NCBI GenBank assembly: GCA_028274465.1
Contig: CM051456.1
Span: 4,651,545-4,715,544, forward strand
Direction: 5' to 3'
Length of the DNA stretch: 64,000 nucleotides
Source: Plantago ovata
Lineage: Eukaryota > Streptophyta > Magnoliopsida > Lamiales > Plantaginaceae
Shown here: positions 47,979 to 60,833 of the stretch, piece after piece
Numbering within the stretch: the first letter of the stretch is position 1
Layout: each line of letters opens with the position of its first letter
Made by a program: the position numbers and the translations under genes
Notes under the pieces: generated by a model
Told to the model about the DNA's origin: nothing
What the model saw: the letters and a program-made list of their open reading frames with translations, nothing else
Databases searched by the model: none

Positions 47979-50900
47979 ATGACTAAGAAGAAATCACTTG
48001 TGTTTTTCGATGTCTCAGTTGATGGAGATCCCGCAGAGAAGATGACTTTTGAGGTTTTGTGTTTCTTTACTCCATTTTCCTGTTAGCTTGATAGTGTTGA
48101 CACTTATCTCAGTTGCTGACGCATTTGTTCCTAAACTGCGTGTTTTGAAAGTAAATTGTTTGGTCTTACAATGCAGCTTTTCACTGATGTTGCTCCCAAG
48201 ACTGCTGAGAACTTCCGTGCACTTTGTACAGGTATTGTGGTTATCTTTTAACCCCAGTTTGCTAAGTTTTAATGAACTCTTGGTAATGCATTATGCTATT
48301 TCAGTCTCGTTGTTAAGTTCTCTCTTTGTTTATCTACTGGGTTGATGCTAAGCCCTACCCATTATGTGATACAGTCACAGTACACCGTAATCTCATTATG
48401 ATGTTATTTCACCTTTTTATAGGTGAAAAGGGCATCAGCCCTAAGACTGGGAAGCCTCTGCATTATAAGGGAACTTTTTTTCATCGTATCAGCAAAGGGA
48501 ATGTGGCCCAGGTACTTCTTCTATACTTTAAACATTGAGTTTATTATGCATGGATTCACTGTGATGATTTTGAGCTGGGTTTTCTGGTTGAGCATATATT
48601 AGAAGTATTTTTCATCTTTTAGCCCGACTCTGTTTATTCTATGACAGGGCTGTTGGTCACGACTGCCTTTCTTGTGATATAGTTTGAGGTTATGGCCACC
48701 GAGTTGTATATTTTAAGATTACCTGTTATTCATGTAAACGGGAAAAAAAAACTTTATCTTCCTTGCCAGTGGTGATTAATTCTTTTGTTTATTGTGCAGG
48801 GAGGGGATTTTCTTCGTCAGAATGGTATGATTTTGTGTCTTTTACGTGTTCATGATGTTCTTAGGTCTTAGTTAGATTGCTAAGTTAATTTTATCTTTCA
48901 TTTTGCAGGAAACTATGGAGAAAGTATATATGATGGACAATTTCCAGGTAAAAATGCAATTCTCACTTCCATCTCCTTCATCAATGATGTGCAAATTTAT
49001 CATCTGGTTTGATTTATAAATTTTATGAAATCCTTGATGTGGAGCTATTAAATTAAAATTGTGACTCAATTAGTTAAATCAAATTGTGGATAATTGCAAA
49101 TGGATTTGTATGTTCCATTATTCATAATTCCTATTGTCTTGAGAGCAAGTGGGTTTCCTTTTCTATGCCTGTGAAGGTTGTGGCTGAGTTTGATCTTATT
49201 CTCGCTGCGTTGGAGCTTCAATCCAAATGATATTGGAACAATTGTTTTCTCTTACAATGGTAGGGACTCTTGAAAGTTTTTCTGTCTGTCTTGTTTGTCT
49301 GTCCTGTTCTATGTTCTGCAAGTCCTGAGCATTGTTTTTGAGATTTTTCTTTTTTTGTCTTTCATTTCACTACATGACTTTGAATGTCATGATGATCTTT
49401 TTCATTCCTGTCTTTCTCGTGTCTTATTTTTCAACCACAAATTGTTCAATGCTGAGATTTGAGGCATACCATATAAGTGTATATGTTATACCGAGCATTA
49501 CAAAGGAAACGATGTATTGGGTCATAATGTTAGAAAGTAGCCGCAAATGATGAATAATGTTTTACTTTTCTGTATATCATGGTTTAAGTATTATGAGCAG
49601 GTTGCAGGTGGTTCTGAGGTAAATCTATTCTTTATGCATTTATGCTTCCAGTCTTGCTCTATGTTCATTACACTTAATACCTAACCATAAAATAATCATC
49701 CGGAAAACTCTAGCCTTTTCAATGAGTTCTTAAAATAACACCTTGCATTGTTTGTCAAAATTGTTTAATTGCCACTAAACCTAGAATTGTATTTGACCTC
49801 CTACGCGCTGTACCAATGTTCTGCACTAGCCTACCCCAATTTTAATAGGATGAAGGCTTAGTTGATGTATTTTGCAATAGAATATTATTGGGGAAACATA
49901 CAAAGTGGAAAATGGAATAGAATTGGAAATTGCATCTCTATGCTGCCTTGTAATTTTCTGTACAAGATGTTTATCATATAGTGATGTGCTTTTAGTTGAA
50001 TTGTGCCAGAATGTGTTCTCATTCTTCTTGGCACATACACGTGCTTGCTTACAAAGTGTTCTCCTGGAGAACTTATTTGTAATTAATGTAATCTCTTTTT
50101 TTTCCTTGTAACAATTTTAACAGTTGAACTTATGAAAGCGTTTTTTTTTTAATTCAGTGTGCATTATTTCCTGTGATGTCTGGATGCCAATTTATTGTAC
50201 CAGGATCCAACTTTTACCTTGAAATAGTTTCTGAAATCGGTTAATATTGCAGATGAATCCCCGAAACTGAAGCATGATGGTCCTGGTCTGTTATCTATGT
50301 CAATCAGCGATCGGGATGAACGAGGCTCTCTTTTTAGTGTAACCTTCAAGGCTAATCACCATCTTGATAGGTATGCCATTCATTTATCTAATGCTAAAGT
50401 TATTTATCTCGAGAGCTTGTTGATGTTCTATTTTGAAGGATCTACATCTTTCTGCACTCGTTAAATCTTCAGTAATCATGCTCGTGTATATGTTTTCCTC
50501 TCCTTGTACGGGTTTGTTTTCAAGAAATGTTTCTTTGCACAGTATTCTTTTTCTTGATATTATATTATTAATTATTGAAGAAAAATACTTCCTCTGTTTT
50601 TTTACGATCTTCCTAGTTGATTTTTCCATACGAACTTTGACCATGAATTGTTTTTTATATTAAACCTTAACATTATATAATGATTGTATTATATTTTTCT
50701 GGTATAATTTAATAGTCATTTGTGGTGAAAGTTCATGTGAAAAAATCATTTAGGAAGATTGTAAAAGAATGGAGGAAGTAATACACATGGAGTTTGTTAT
50801 TATTAAATACTATATATATTAAAGAACCATGAAATCCTCAAAATTGGCTGCTAAATCTTTCTAGCTACTGCATTGAAACATACAGAACAGTTGAGATTCT

Positions 50901-53900
50901 GAATTTTCAATTTTGGACCCAGAACAGTAGATGTCATCAACTATTTATTTTTTCATTCGTATGATACATCGACTAACCTGTGTGTCCATGCCCTTACAAG
51001 TATGTAACCTGGATTTGATCCGTTTAGAGATGTCCAAACTCATTGCTTACAAGGAATGTGGAGTTATGAGTCCGTTGAGGCCAAGTGTTATCTTGACCAA
51101 AAAATGTTGAAGGCGTTGCTGATGGTGGATTAGGTGATGTCCATGGTGGTTTATTGAATTAGTCTGAAAAAAGGTGGCACTAGGGAGAAAGTAGGGGCCT
51201 GACAAGGTCTATGTGCTGTGCCCAAGTAGTGGCCTAACTTAGTGGGTGTTTGCACATGATTCTTGAAAACTGATTTTAGCTTCTTTTTTTAAAAAAAATA
51301 TTTATTACTATCATTTTTTTGTAGTAAGAGTAGAGATGTAGTGTTTGTTAATAGCAAATTCCACCAACCAGTTTAAAATGAGCTAAAAAAAGCTGACTTG
51401 GAGATGCACCTCCAGTGAATCTTTTAAATCACTCTTTAATAATCAGTAGCATCTGCAAGCATACACATATTTTTCAGCCCATTTTCTTGTGCTACTAGGA
51501 GCCCAAAACTCAATACTCCCTCCGTTTCAGTCTCATGTACACAAAATGACTTGAGCATGAAAATTAAGAAAAGTAGGGTGTTGATTAAAGGAGTATAAGT
51601 TGGAAGCTTTGTGGAAAGTGAAGTGTTGTTTAAATACAGTAAGGGACAAGAATGGATAAAGTGGATAGTGGTGGCATAAAGTAATATATGGTTCAATTTC
51701 TAAAGGACACCCAAACAGGAAAGTTGGTTGTAATTTTAAAGTGTGACATTGATTTCAGGTTCATGGAAAGTTGTGAAACAACACTAATTTCATGTGTTTA
51801 AATTTCAATGATTTGATTACTATATATCTGTTGTTTTTATGCCATAATTAGCGTGATGATATTAGTCAACATTCCTTAAATTTATTACTTGAATGTTGTA
51901 CCCTTATTCGACCTTATGTACATGTCGCCATGCTTTAACTGTTAAGATTCCTAAGCACCCAAGATTGTACCTCTACCCTAAAATCAACTCCAAAGATTCA
52001 ACACTATTGATCCATAAACCTTCTTCTATGTTCCCAAGTAACATCCTAAAATACTCCTTGGCAATGCCCAATGTAAGTATTCATTCGATAAAATGGCATC
52101 CCATAAGTTGCAGGCGATGCCAATATTCTATGAAAGGTTATCAGGTGATTCCCACCTTTTTTATTCATATGCTTATACCTGTTTTTCTCAAATTGTCTTT
52201 TGTCAAGACTTTCATGTGGACTTCATTGCACAATAAAGGAGCTTCTAAATGTGATTATTCCTTTAAGGAGGCTACCTTGGAAATCCACTATCACCTTCAA
52301 TAGTTACCACAAAAAAGCTGCATAAGCAACAAACTGTGAATTTTCCACCACAATTTGAAGTCCAGGAGGCCTTTGTCTCCCTGTGCCTACGTTTTGTCAT
52401 AAAGAAGTAAATTACATATCAAACTCCAGCTCCCAATCATGAAGATTGCTTACAAAACTTATATTCCTGCAAACTTTTCCAATATACACACTACGAAATG
52501 CTAACAATATATTGTCAAACTAGTAAAATTTTCTATCCATGAAACGTTAAGCTACAATTGATTTGTTTTGCATGTATCCTGGCTGGTTCTTCCAGTAACT
52601 TTCTTTTTATTTTCTCATCAATAATCTTGTTGGAGTGGTTCGGTTTTGATAATTCTTTTCCCATTATACGCTTGAAAGTGGAAGTGTCGGTGTCTCCCAA
52701 TAAAGAGATAAGCAGGCATACAGAATATATTGTTTTTCTATCTGGACTTGTTTTCTTTTGCATTATGAGGTGGTGGTATTAGTTTAGCTGGATTCCCTGC
52801 CGAAAGTTCTCAGCTAATTTCCTAATTAATTGATGTTACCTGATCAACAGGAAGTGTGTCGTCTTTGGTAAGCTTGTTGATGGCTTTGAGGTGTTGAAAA
52901 AGATTGAGAATGCTGGGGATGAAAATGGCAGACCTGCTGTGACTGTCAAGATAATCAATTCTGGAGAACTTAATGGTGGTAAGATGTTATATCTCTTTCT
53001 CCTAGACAGAGTTTGATGGCTGAGATGTATCTCTGTCTCTGGTCATTTGTACTACCGTGTCATATGTCCTTGGTCGAGCATATATATAATTTTTCCTGTT
53101 TACTTATTTCTATTTTATGAGCTGGCAAATGTTGCTTTTGTTTCAGAAAGCATTTCAATAGTTTTCACGCCGGACATGATCCATGTGCATTTTCTATTCT
53201 AATAATTAACCCTGAATTTCTGGCCTTGCAGACAAGGATAAGGGGAATAAGATGGGTCTGAAAGATGAAAACAATCATGAACTGAAGAGAAAGGGAAAGC
53301 ACAAGAAGTCATCAAAGAAGCGCAGGAAAAGAAGAAGATACTACTATACTTCTGAATCAGATTCATCAACAGATTCCGATACAGAGTCTTCTGAATCTGA
53401 TAGTGATTCTGATGCTACATCGTTAAGTGACACCAGTTCTTCAAGTGATGACAGGCGCAAGAAAAGGAAGAGATCCAAGAGAGACAGGCATAGGCATGGA
53501 AAAAGGAAGGATAGGCGACGTGATAAACGACGTAAGAGACGGGATAGGAGGTCAAAGCGCAAATCTAAAAGGTACACTGTGCTAGTATTGGAATGTTGGT
53601 GTCTACTATCAACCTATTTTTACCCCTCAAATTTTGAATGGATTTCTCAAAATAGTTCTTCTATACTCAACTCAAGTTGATAAAATAGTATTAGTAGTAG
53701 TTAATATGTTTTTTTAGTATTTAGTCCAAGGTAGGATATTGTCAGTGGTCATTTAGTCCAATCTATATTTAGTCCAAGGTAGGATATTGTCAGTGTTGCC
53801 CCGTCTCAGTTGTGAAATATTGGTATGATCTTTCATTGACTCCTATTAATATAGCTGTCATTAGAGAAAATGAAGTTTCTTTCACGCTTACATAAAGAGT

Positions 53901-56121
53901 TTCCAGCTAAGAGCAGGATAGGTAAAATGTATTGTCTTATTTCTGATGAGTTTCACTGGTTTGAATATATTGTAGGAGTAATGTCTCGGATGATGAAAAT
54001 GATAGTGGTAACGCCGAAGATGATGGTGTAGCTGTTGCATTGAATGGAAAACGTAACTCTGGTAAGATAGTTATAGGTACTTTGTTGTTCTGTTCATTCT
54101 TATCATTGTATGAGGGATCTTATTTAAGAAAATCAACTTCTCAGTGGAAGAGCAGGGAGCTCCAGTAGTTGATCACAAAGAAGAGACCATGGCTGATGTT
54201 TCTGAGAGGGAAGAGGGCGAGTACCCCTTGGAAACTGTTGTCCGTCAAAGTAATGGTAATAGAGTTGGAATGGAATCTGACAGAATTGCCAACAGACGTC
54301 CTGATGTAGTAGATCATGTGCCAAGCAAATCTAGGTCTGGTCTCCGCTTATATTCTATTTATCTTTTATGCTTGTATAAACACGATGCTGATTATAAGTA
54401 TGATCTCAGGAGTCAAAGCTTAAGTCCTAAAAGAGCTATGAGTAAGAGTATGAGCATCAGCCCAAGGAATGCTGCCAGAAGTCCAGGAATGGGTCAGAAG
54501 CATAACAGGAGCAGGAGCCCAGGTCCTAGGAGGAGTCCACCTCAGATCTTGGACAGGAGTAATACTCCTGCAAGAAGAGGAATGAGCCCAAGTCCAGTTA
54601 TAAGTCCACCGAGGAGCAAGAAGGAAAGAAGTATTAGCAGGAGTCCACAACGTAGTCCTAGTAGGAGCCCCACAGTTACACCTCCCAGAAGAAGTGTTAC
54701 AAGAAGTCCAAGAATCACATCCAGGAGATCGCCATTGAGGTCAGCAAGTCGCAGTCCAGTTAGATCATCTCGACGTAGTTTAAGCAGGAGCTCAGGTAGA
54801 CCACCTCGAAAAAGTGTAAGCCGGAGCCCTGTTAGATATTCCCATAGAAGTGTTAGCAGAAGTTCTGGTCGTGCACCTCCTAGAAGTCCTAGCCCAAGTC
54901 CAGTCAGGGCCCCTGTTAGGACAAATCGCCGCCGCTACTCAAGGAGTCCTGTAAGTGCGGGGCGCCGGGCGAGGTCACCAGGCTCTGACCGTGGCAGAAG
55001 TTTATCAAGAAGTCCTTCTGTCGATGGATCACCTAAACGGATTAGAAAGGGAAGGGGTTTCAGTGATAGGTTTTCATACGCCAGGCGTTATAAGAGCCGC
55101 TCTCCTGATCGTTCCCCTGTAAGGTCGTATCGTTATGGTGGTAGAAATGACCGTGATCGGTAAGCAAGAATCACTTTTCTCTTCTCCCACACCACAAACT
55201 CTTGCAGAAACTTACGAAGTTCTTATTGTGAAACTGTTTTATGCCTGACAGATATTCTAGTTACAGACGGTACAGAAGCCCACCTCGTGGAAGAACTCCT
55301 CCAAGGTTTGTGATATGTACTTGCTCATTAGTTTTTGCATTACTCTCTTCTGATTTTAGCCAAATCAGTTTTCTTTCCTTGTTATAGTAAAGCATAGTTC
55401 ATAAAGTTTTTATGGAATTATTGTTATAGGCTGGTTTTCCTCTCACCGTGTTAGTATTCACATTCTAGTGGGATATTACAATATACACAGATCTGGATGA
55501 AGTCAATGCACCAAGTCTACTCCCTTAGATATACAAATTATCAGCCTAGCTCTAGACTTTATTTTCTTATTTTGCGTACATAGAAATGTTGGTGCTATAA
55601 GTGTTCTGTGATTACTCTCTGGCATGTCTTATCTGTTGACCCGAATACAAGGTTATAGAATGAGGCATAAAGCACATGTCCTCGGAAGTAAATTCTACAG
55701 AAGTGTTTTCACAAATTTCATCTCGCTGATGCTATACCCCCATTCATTTATAGAAATGTTGCTTGATACTCTTGTTAAAGCTAAAGTTATAACCTGTTGC
55801 AGATACAGGGGAAGGAGAAGCAGGACCCGCAGTCCTAGTGTGTCACGCAGTCCAGTACGTAACCGCAACCGTCGATATAGCCGTAGCCGTAGCCCTGTTC
55901 GTAGCCGGAGCCCAGTGGAGAGGTCTCGTGTTTCACCACGTGCTGCAAGGCGAAGGTCACCATCACGGAGCAGGAGCCGCTCTGCATCCCTATCATCACG
56001 TGATTCCAGATCCCCAAAGAATGTCGTCAAAGGCAACTCAAGGTCTCCCTCTGTTAGCCCACCTAGGAAGGCTGGTTTGGTTTCATATGGAGATGGTTCG
56101 CCCGATTCAGCTCGCGATTGA
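47979..56121 (+). CDS. CYP95: RS-rich multidomain cyclophilin (CYP95/CYP63-like)
   Basis: Thirteen coding exons: 47979-48053, 48177-48231, 48423-48511, 48800-48824, 48909-48947, 50253-50370, 52851-52978, 53232-53571, 53976-54061, 54145-54334, 54410-55159, 55252-55305 and 55803-56121. They join to 755 codons. An N-terminal cyclophilin domain ([18 protein letters not shown] to VKIINSGEL, residues about 1-175) is followed by a Lys/Arg-rich and acidic-Ser segment ([19 protein letters not shown]), then a long RS/SP-rich tail typical of splicing-associated SR-cyclophilins, probably in nuclear speckles. The fold and Arg of FHR are kept, but active-site positions are altered: KGNVAQGG for [14 protein letters not shown] for SQFF, and [11 protein letters not shown] for WLDGKHVVFGK. 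Catalysis is therefore doubtful. The 2.5 kb intron 6 carries a Stowaway MITE. The 75-base intron 54335-54409 is also open in frame. Confidence 0.92.
50588..50778. mobile_element. Stowaway MITE in a CYP95 intron
   Basis: Ends CTTCCTCTGTTTTTTTACGA and (reverse-complemented) CTTCCTCCATTCTTTTACAA pair over about 60 bases, continuing through ATCTTCCTA and GAACTTT. TA flanks both sides (50586-50587 and 50779-50780), as expected for Stowaway (Tc1/mariner). It is 191 bases, non-coding, and would fold into one long hairpin. A second, one-ended Stowaway-like sequence (TACTCCCTCCGTTTCAGTCT) lies near 51513 in the same intron. Confidence 0.85.
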
Positions 56122-57692
56122 TAGTGGGTGTACCATTCTTGAAGCAAGTCAGCATGGTACAGTTGTACCCTGACTTGGCACTTTATGTCTTAAAAGGGGG
56201 CTGAACTGGGCAGAACTTGGATGTTTTTCACTTTTTCAATATTTTTCCAGTGTCAGGTTTGTGTTTTATTTATGTGTATGAACCGTGGTGTTTAGATATT
56301 GTTCGTTTGAGAATTTTAAATGTAGCTGCGGAGGCCTTTTAGCTTAAAAATTCGAACTTGAATGATTCGGATGTTTTAGAGAGACCTACCTATCCTACTT
56401 TAGTATGTGCGTTATTGCAGACATGAATTGATTGTGAACAGTATCAACGTACTTGTATTTTGTTTCATGTTTGCATTCTTGGGGAATCTCGGGGGTACAT
56501 TGCGTTGAACGGAATGTAATTTTACAAAGAACTTGGTTTCAATCACGTTTTGGGCGTCTTGATTCTAGTAATATTCAATCCCCCATCGATGGATTGGCAT
56601 GGGATTCCAAAGACAAATATCCAAAGTCTTTATGACCTTGTTTGGGGGGTGGGGGCACAACCGCTGCATTTTTATATAAAATAAAATAATAATAATAGAC
56701 GATTGTGAATAGTTTACCCCCAGTTCCTCATAAAGTTGCTCAAAACCTCTCTTCTAAAAGATCTCGTCTTCCCGAGGAAAATTGTGTGAAATGTTTTGAG
56801 TTTCTAATGGATTTTGTGGTGTGCATTTAACTTGTTTTTTTTTTATGAAGTGCATTTAACTCGTTAGTATTACTTCTGATCCGTACCAATGAATAGCTAT
56901 ATTTGCGTGCACGGTTTCAGACGAGTGATTATATTATGTATTTTAAGTTGCAGGACCTGTTATACAACAGTAAGAAAAAGCGGATAAGAAGTAATTGTAA
57001 AAACATGAAGTAATTGTAAATGCATGAATGGAACAATAAAATAGTAAATCTTGTATAAAAAAAAGGAACGAATAATAAAGTAAAACGTAAAGAAAAATAA
57101 TTGAGTATTTTGAAAGTGTTTGGAACTTGGTAGTAGCTAAAAGTTGACGCACTCTTTGAATCTAGCTAGCTACGGAGTAGTACTGAAAAGTTGTTTTTGT
57201 AATAAGGGAGTTTAGAGTATAATGTTTATGTAATTTTCTGTACTTAAAAAGACTTGTGCGGAAACATAGTATATATAGTACTGTAATAGTATAGAGTTAC
57301 TTCACACATGGCGAGTTGCATCGCATAGTAGAAGATGGAATAAATACCAATATGTAATAAGATGTAATAAGAGTACATCATAAAAGTGTGCGAGGTATCT
57401 TTATGGCATATTAAAATTATCAGATAGAATAGGGCCTCTTCAGCAATATAGTAGAAAAAGGCCCGCCAGAATTTTATTAAATTGGGAAGTTTGCTCATAG
57501 TTGTTGTATGAGAGTACCTTGATTATGTCGTTAGCCAGTGTACAACATGTAAACCTTTCAAGACAGCAAACAAGCAAAGCGAAATCACCAATGAAGTTCA
57601 CAACCAACAAGAAAAAACTTTCATCATGTAAAACAAATATGATACTATCAGATTGACAGCCGATCGTTGGGATCAATTCTCATGCCTCAACT
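56122..57692. other. 3' UTR of CYP95 and promoter of the ammonium transporter
   Basis: No other gene is seen. The left part is the cyclophilin 3' UTR; the rest is AT-rich upstream DNA of AMT2, which lies on the same strand. Confidence 0.5.
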
Positions 57693-57700
57693 TATATAAA
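57693..57700 (+). promoter_or_regulatory. TATA box of the AMT2-type gene
   Basis: TATATAAA lies 73 bases upstream of the chosen ATG (57773). It places transcription start near 57725-57735, downstream of the in-frame ATG at 57653, which supports 57773 as the true start. Confidence 0.65.
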
Positions 57701-57772
57701 CATATATACATCATCATCTTATTATTCTTGCTTACCATTGTTGTTTTTGTACATCCACCACCATCCAAGAAA

Positions 57773-59587
57773 ATGACTACACCACCCCTCCCATCGAACT
57801 TGATACCTGATCAAGCGAATCCAGAATGGATGAACAAGGGCGACAATGCCTGGCAGCTAACGGCTGCCACACTAGTCGGTCTACAGAGTGTTCCGGGGCT
57901 CATAATCTTGTACGGAGGAGCCGTGAAGAAGAAATGGGCCGTCAACTCTGCTTTCATGGCTTTATACGCGTTTGCTGCTGTTTTGGTTTGTTGGGTTTGT
58001 TGGGGTTATCGCCTTTCGTTTGGGGAGCAATTGGTTCCGGTTTGGGGGAAGATTAACGTTGCCTTGTCCCAGCATTATTTACTTGAAAAGGCTTTTCTTG
58101 GAAACTTCCCGAACGCTACTATGGTGTTTTTCCAGTTTGTTTTCGCTGCAATAACACTGATTTTGATTGCTGGTGCCGTGTTGGGACGTATGAACTTTTA
58201 TGCGTGGATGTTGTTTGTTCCGCTATGGCTTACATTCTCTTACACCATCGGAGCGTACACCATCTGGTCATCGACTGGGTGGCTTTCAACCGCAGGGATG
58301 ATCGATTACTCTGGTGGATATGTGATTCATTTGTCTTCTGGAGTTGCTGGTTTCACTGCTGCATACTGGGTATGTTTTGGAAAACAATCTTCCTTAGGAA
58401 AGTAATGTTTTGGACATTTTTGCGAGGATCATTCTGGAAGATGCTTTTGCAACAAAAACTAGAAGTGACAGATATGTTTCATATATGCCGCAAAAATCTA
58501 GCTATGACGACTGCAAGTAAAGAAGTGTCGCAAATACCTTAACACTTGTTTGCTCAATCTTTTTTGTTCTATCTTATACCAGGTCGGACCGCGTTTGACA
58601 AAGGATAGAGAAAGATTTCCTCCAAACAACATTCTGCTTATGCTTGCCGGAGCAGGACTTCTATGGATGGGATGGACTGGGTTTAATGGAGGCGACCCTT
58701 ATGCTGCAAGTATCGATGCATCGTTGGCTGTTTTGAACACCCATGTATGTGCCGCAACCAGTTTGTTGACCTGGACCATTCTTGACATTGTGTTTTTTGG
58801 GAAACCATCTGTTATCGGAGCTGTTCAAGGCATGATCACTGGACTAGTTTGCATTACGCCAGCAGCAGGTAATCTCAGAAACCAAATATTTCTGCACAAA
58901 TTTGATTCCACCGTCAAAGAAAAGCAAAACATGTCGCAAAATCTTTTCGTGACAGCTTTTAACTAGTGACAAAGCATGGGAATCCTCGAAAATTTTGTAG
59001 TCTATGACTTCTATGGTATGATATAGATGATTTTTGTGATCGTAGGAGTTGTACAAGGATGGGCAGCTATCATAATGGGGCTTTGCTCAGGCTCACTTCC
59101 TTGGTTCACCATGATGGTGGTGCACAAGAAGTCTGTGCTGCTCCAGAGAGTCGATGACACTATGGCAGTGTTTCACACGCATGCCATAGCAGGAAGTCTT
59201 GGAGGAATCCTCACCGGACTCTTTGCCAACCCGAAGTTGTGCAACTTAATGTATGGAAAGTATGGCTCATATGTAGGGCTATTCTACGGCTTTCACATGG
59301 GACAGTATCGCACTGGATTCAGGCAAATTGGACTTCAACTTATTGGGATCCTTTTTATCGTGTCGGTTAATATTGTGACAACAAGCTTGATATGCCTCCT
59401 TATCCGGGTGATCGTACCACTTAGAATGACCGAGGAGGATCTGGAGATTGGAGACGAGGCAGCCCATGGCGAGGAAGCTTATGCCATTTGGGGTCAAGGT
59501 GACAGGAATGAAAACTCCAGGTTTTCAACTTATAATGATGTTGAAGTTGGATCATCCAAGGGTAAGAGACAGGTTGAGATGACATGA
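57773..59587 (+). CDS. AMT2: Ammonium transporter, AMT2 (MEP-like) subfamily
   Basis: Three coding exons, 57773-58369, 58583-58868 and 59046-59587, join to 474 codons, the usual AMT2 length. The protein starts [19 protein letters not shown] and carries the AMT core: [33 protein letters not shown] (first pore His), [13 protein letters not shown], and [14 protein letters not shown] (second pore His). The C-terminal cytosolic tail contains [21 protein letters not shown]2 proteins are trimeric plasma-membrane transporters of ammonium, involved in root uptake and root-to-shoot movement and in mycorrhizal roots of some species. The longer in-frame N-terminus from 57653 would precede the TATA box and lacks family support. 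No damage is seen. AMT3 or AMT4 membership within the same clade is possible. Confidence 0.93.
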
Positions 59588-60833
59588 AACCTGAAAGATT
59601 CTGAAGAAATCTGAGGCTAAGGGAGAGATGTATCAGAATTCACAAGTCTTTCTTTTTACCTTTTCTTTTTTTCTTGGTGTTTGTTTCACTGTAATTTCGT
59701 TGTTTAGTAATGAAAACTACAAAGAGGTACAGGGCCGCTTTGGGGATGCCAAAAATAGAAGAATAAGACACATTTCGATGTTAAATTTCACTAAAGTGCA
59801 ACTCTTTGTTATTTATGTAATTGCAGTCTAGTTATTTATGTAAACCTGTTATTTTTTATTTCTTGAATAAGTTCAGAAACCAGTTTCAGAAGGTAAGAAT
59901 CAAAACAACGCACACACTTTGAGTTAAGCACCATACACAATGAAATTTCCAACCGCGCATAAAAAATGTTTGAAACTAAGTCTGTGTATGCGAAGCGCCA
60001 AGTTAAACAACAGCATAAATGTTTCATGAATGTATAAATTAACAAACAGAAAGAGCGACTAGTCCAGCTATAAACAGCAGCATAAACGTTTCATGGATGT
60101 ATAAATGAACCAACAGAAAGAGCGACTAGTCCAGCTATAAACAGCAGCTTAAATGCTTCATGAATGTATAAATGAACCGACAGAAAGAGCGACTAGTCCA
60201 GCTATAATTCACTTTAAAATCTTTCACTAGAAAAAGATGATAAATACCTATAATCTGGGACAAGATCTATTACATTACCATAAATAGTTGAGGTGGGTGT
60301 GAATGGATTTTCAAATAAGATCAAGAGTCTTAGCATAAGGCATGACCCTCAGTCTCCATTATCGACCTTGGCAATCTGTAGCAAGGAGTCGAAGTTGAAT
60401 GAGCTGGCCTCGAGTTTCTTCAAAAGATAACAGTAACTTCATATGGTGACATTGTACATGTCAGTCACTAGACTGGATAGTCTCATGTTCCATTAATACA
60501 TGAACAGAACGGACTTAAGTTGACACTAGCTTTGGAGAGTAGCTAGATGCCTTGATTCGATCATCAAAAGCATATCTAGATGACTGCAGCTTTATTTCTA
60601 TATGATATGATATGTCCACAAAAAATTCAATATGCCATCTTCACGTTCATAATACAGTTGATCACCGTTCTATACCTGCAACAATTCAAGCGTTGATATC
60701 AGTGATAATGAAAGAATATATTGAGTTTTCACAACAATGTACACAGATCAGGTTGCTACAGAGGCAAGCTCAATGGACACAATTTGACATATCACAAGTT
60801 AATTGAAGGCATTACCTCCTGAAATAGTTCTAA
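59588..60833. other. Convergent intergenic region between AMT2 and the CPP gene
   Basis: This holds both 3' UTRs and the 67-bp tandem repeat at 60006-60207. No additional gene is visible. Confidence 0.5.
60006..60207. repeat. Three tandem copies of a 67-bp unit
   Basis: Each copy ends GAAAGAGCGACTAGTCCAGC followed by TATAA, with ends at 60073, 60140 and 60207, so the period is exactly 67. Copies differ by a few substitutions. Non-coding. Confidence 0.9.

Noticed and set aside
53344-53577. Minus-strand Leu/Ser-rich open frame
   Set aside because: It is the antisense of the Arg/Lys/Ser-rich exon of the cyclophilin gene and has no support of its own.
57653-57772. Longer AMT2 N-terminus starting at an upstream in-frame ATG
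   Set aside because: That ATG lies upstream of the likely TATA box (57693-57700), and the extra residues have no match to the AMT2 N-terminus I know.
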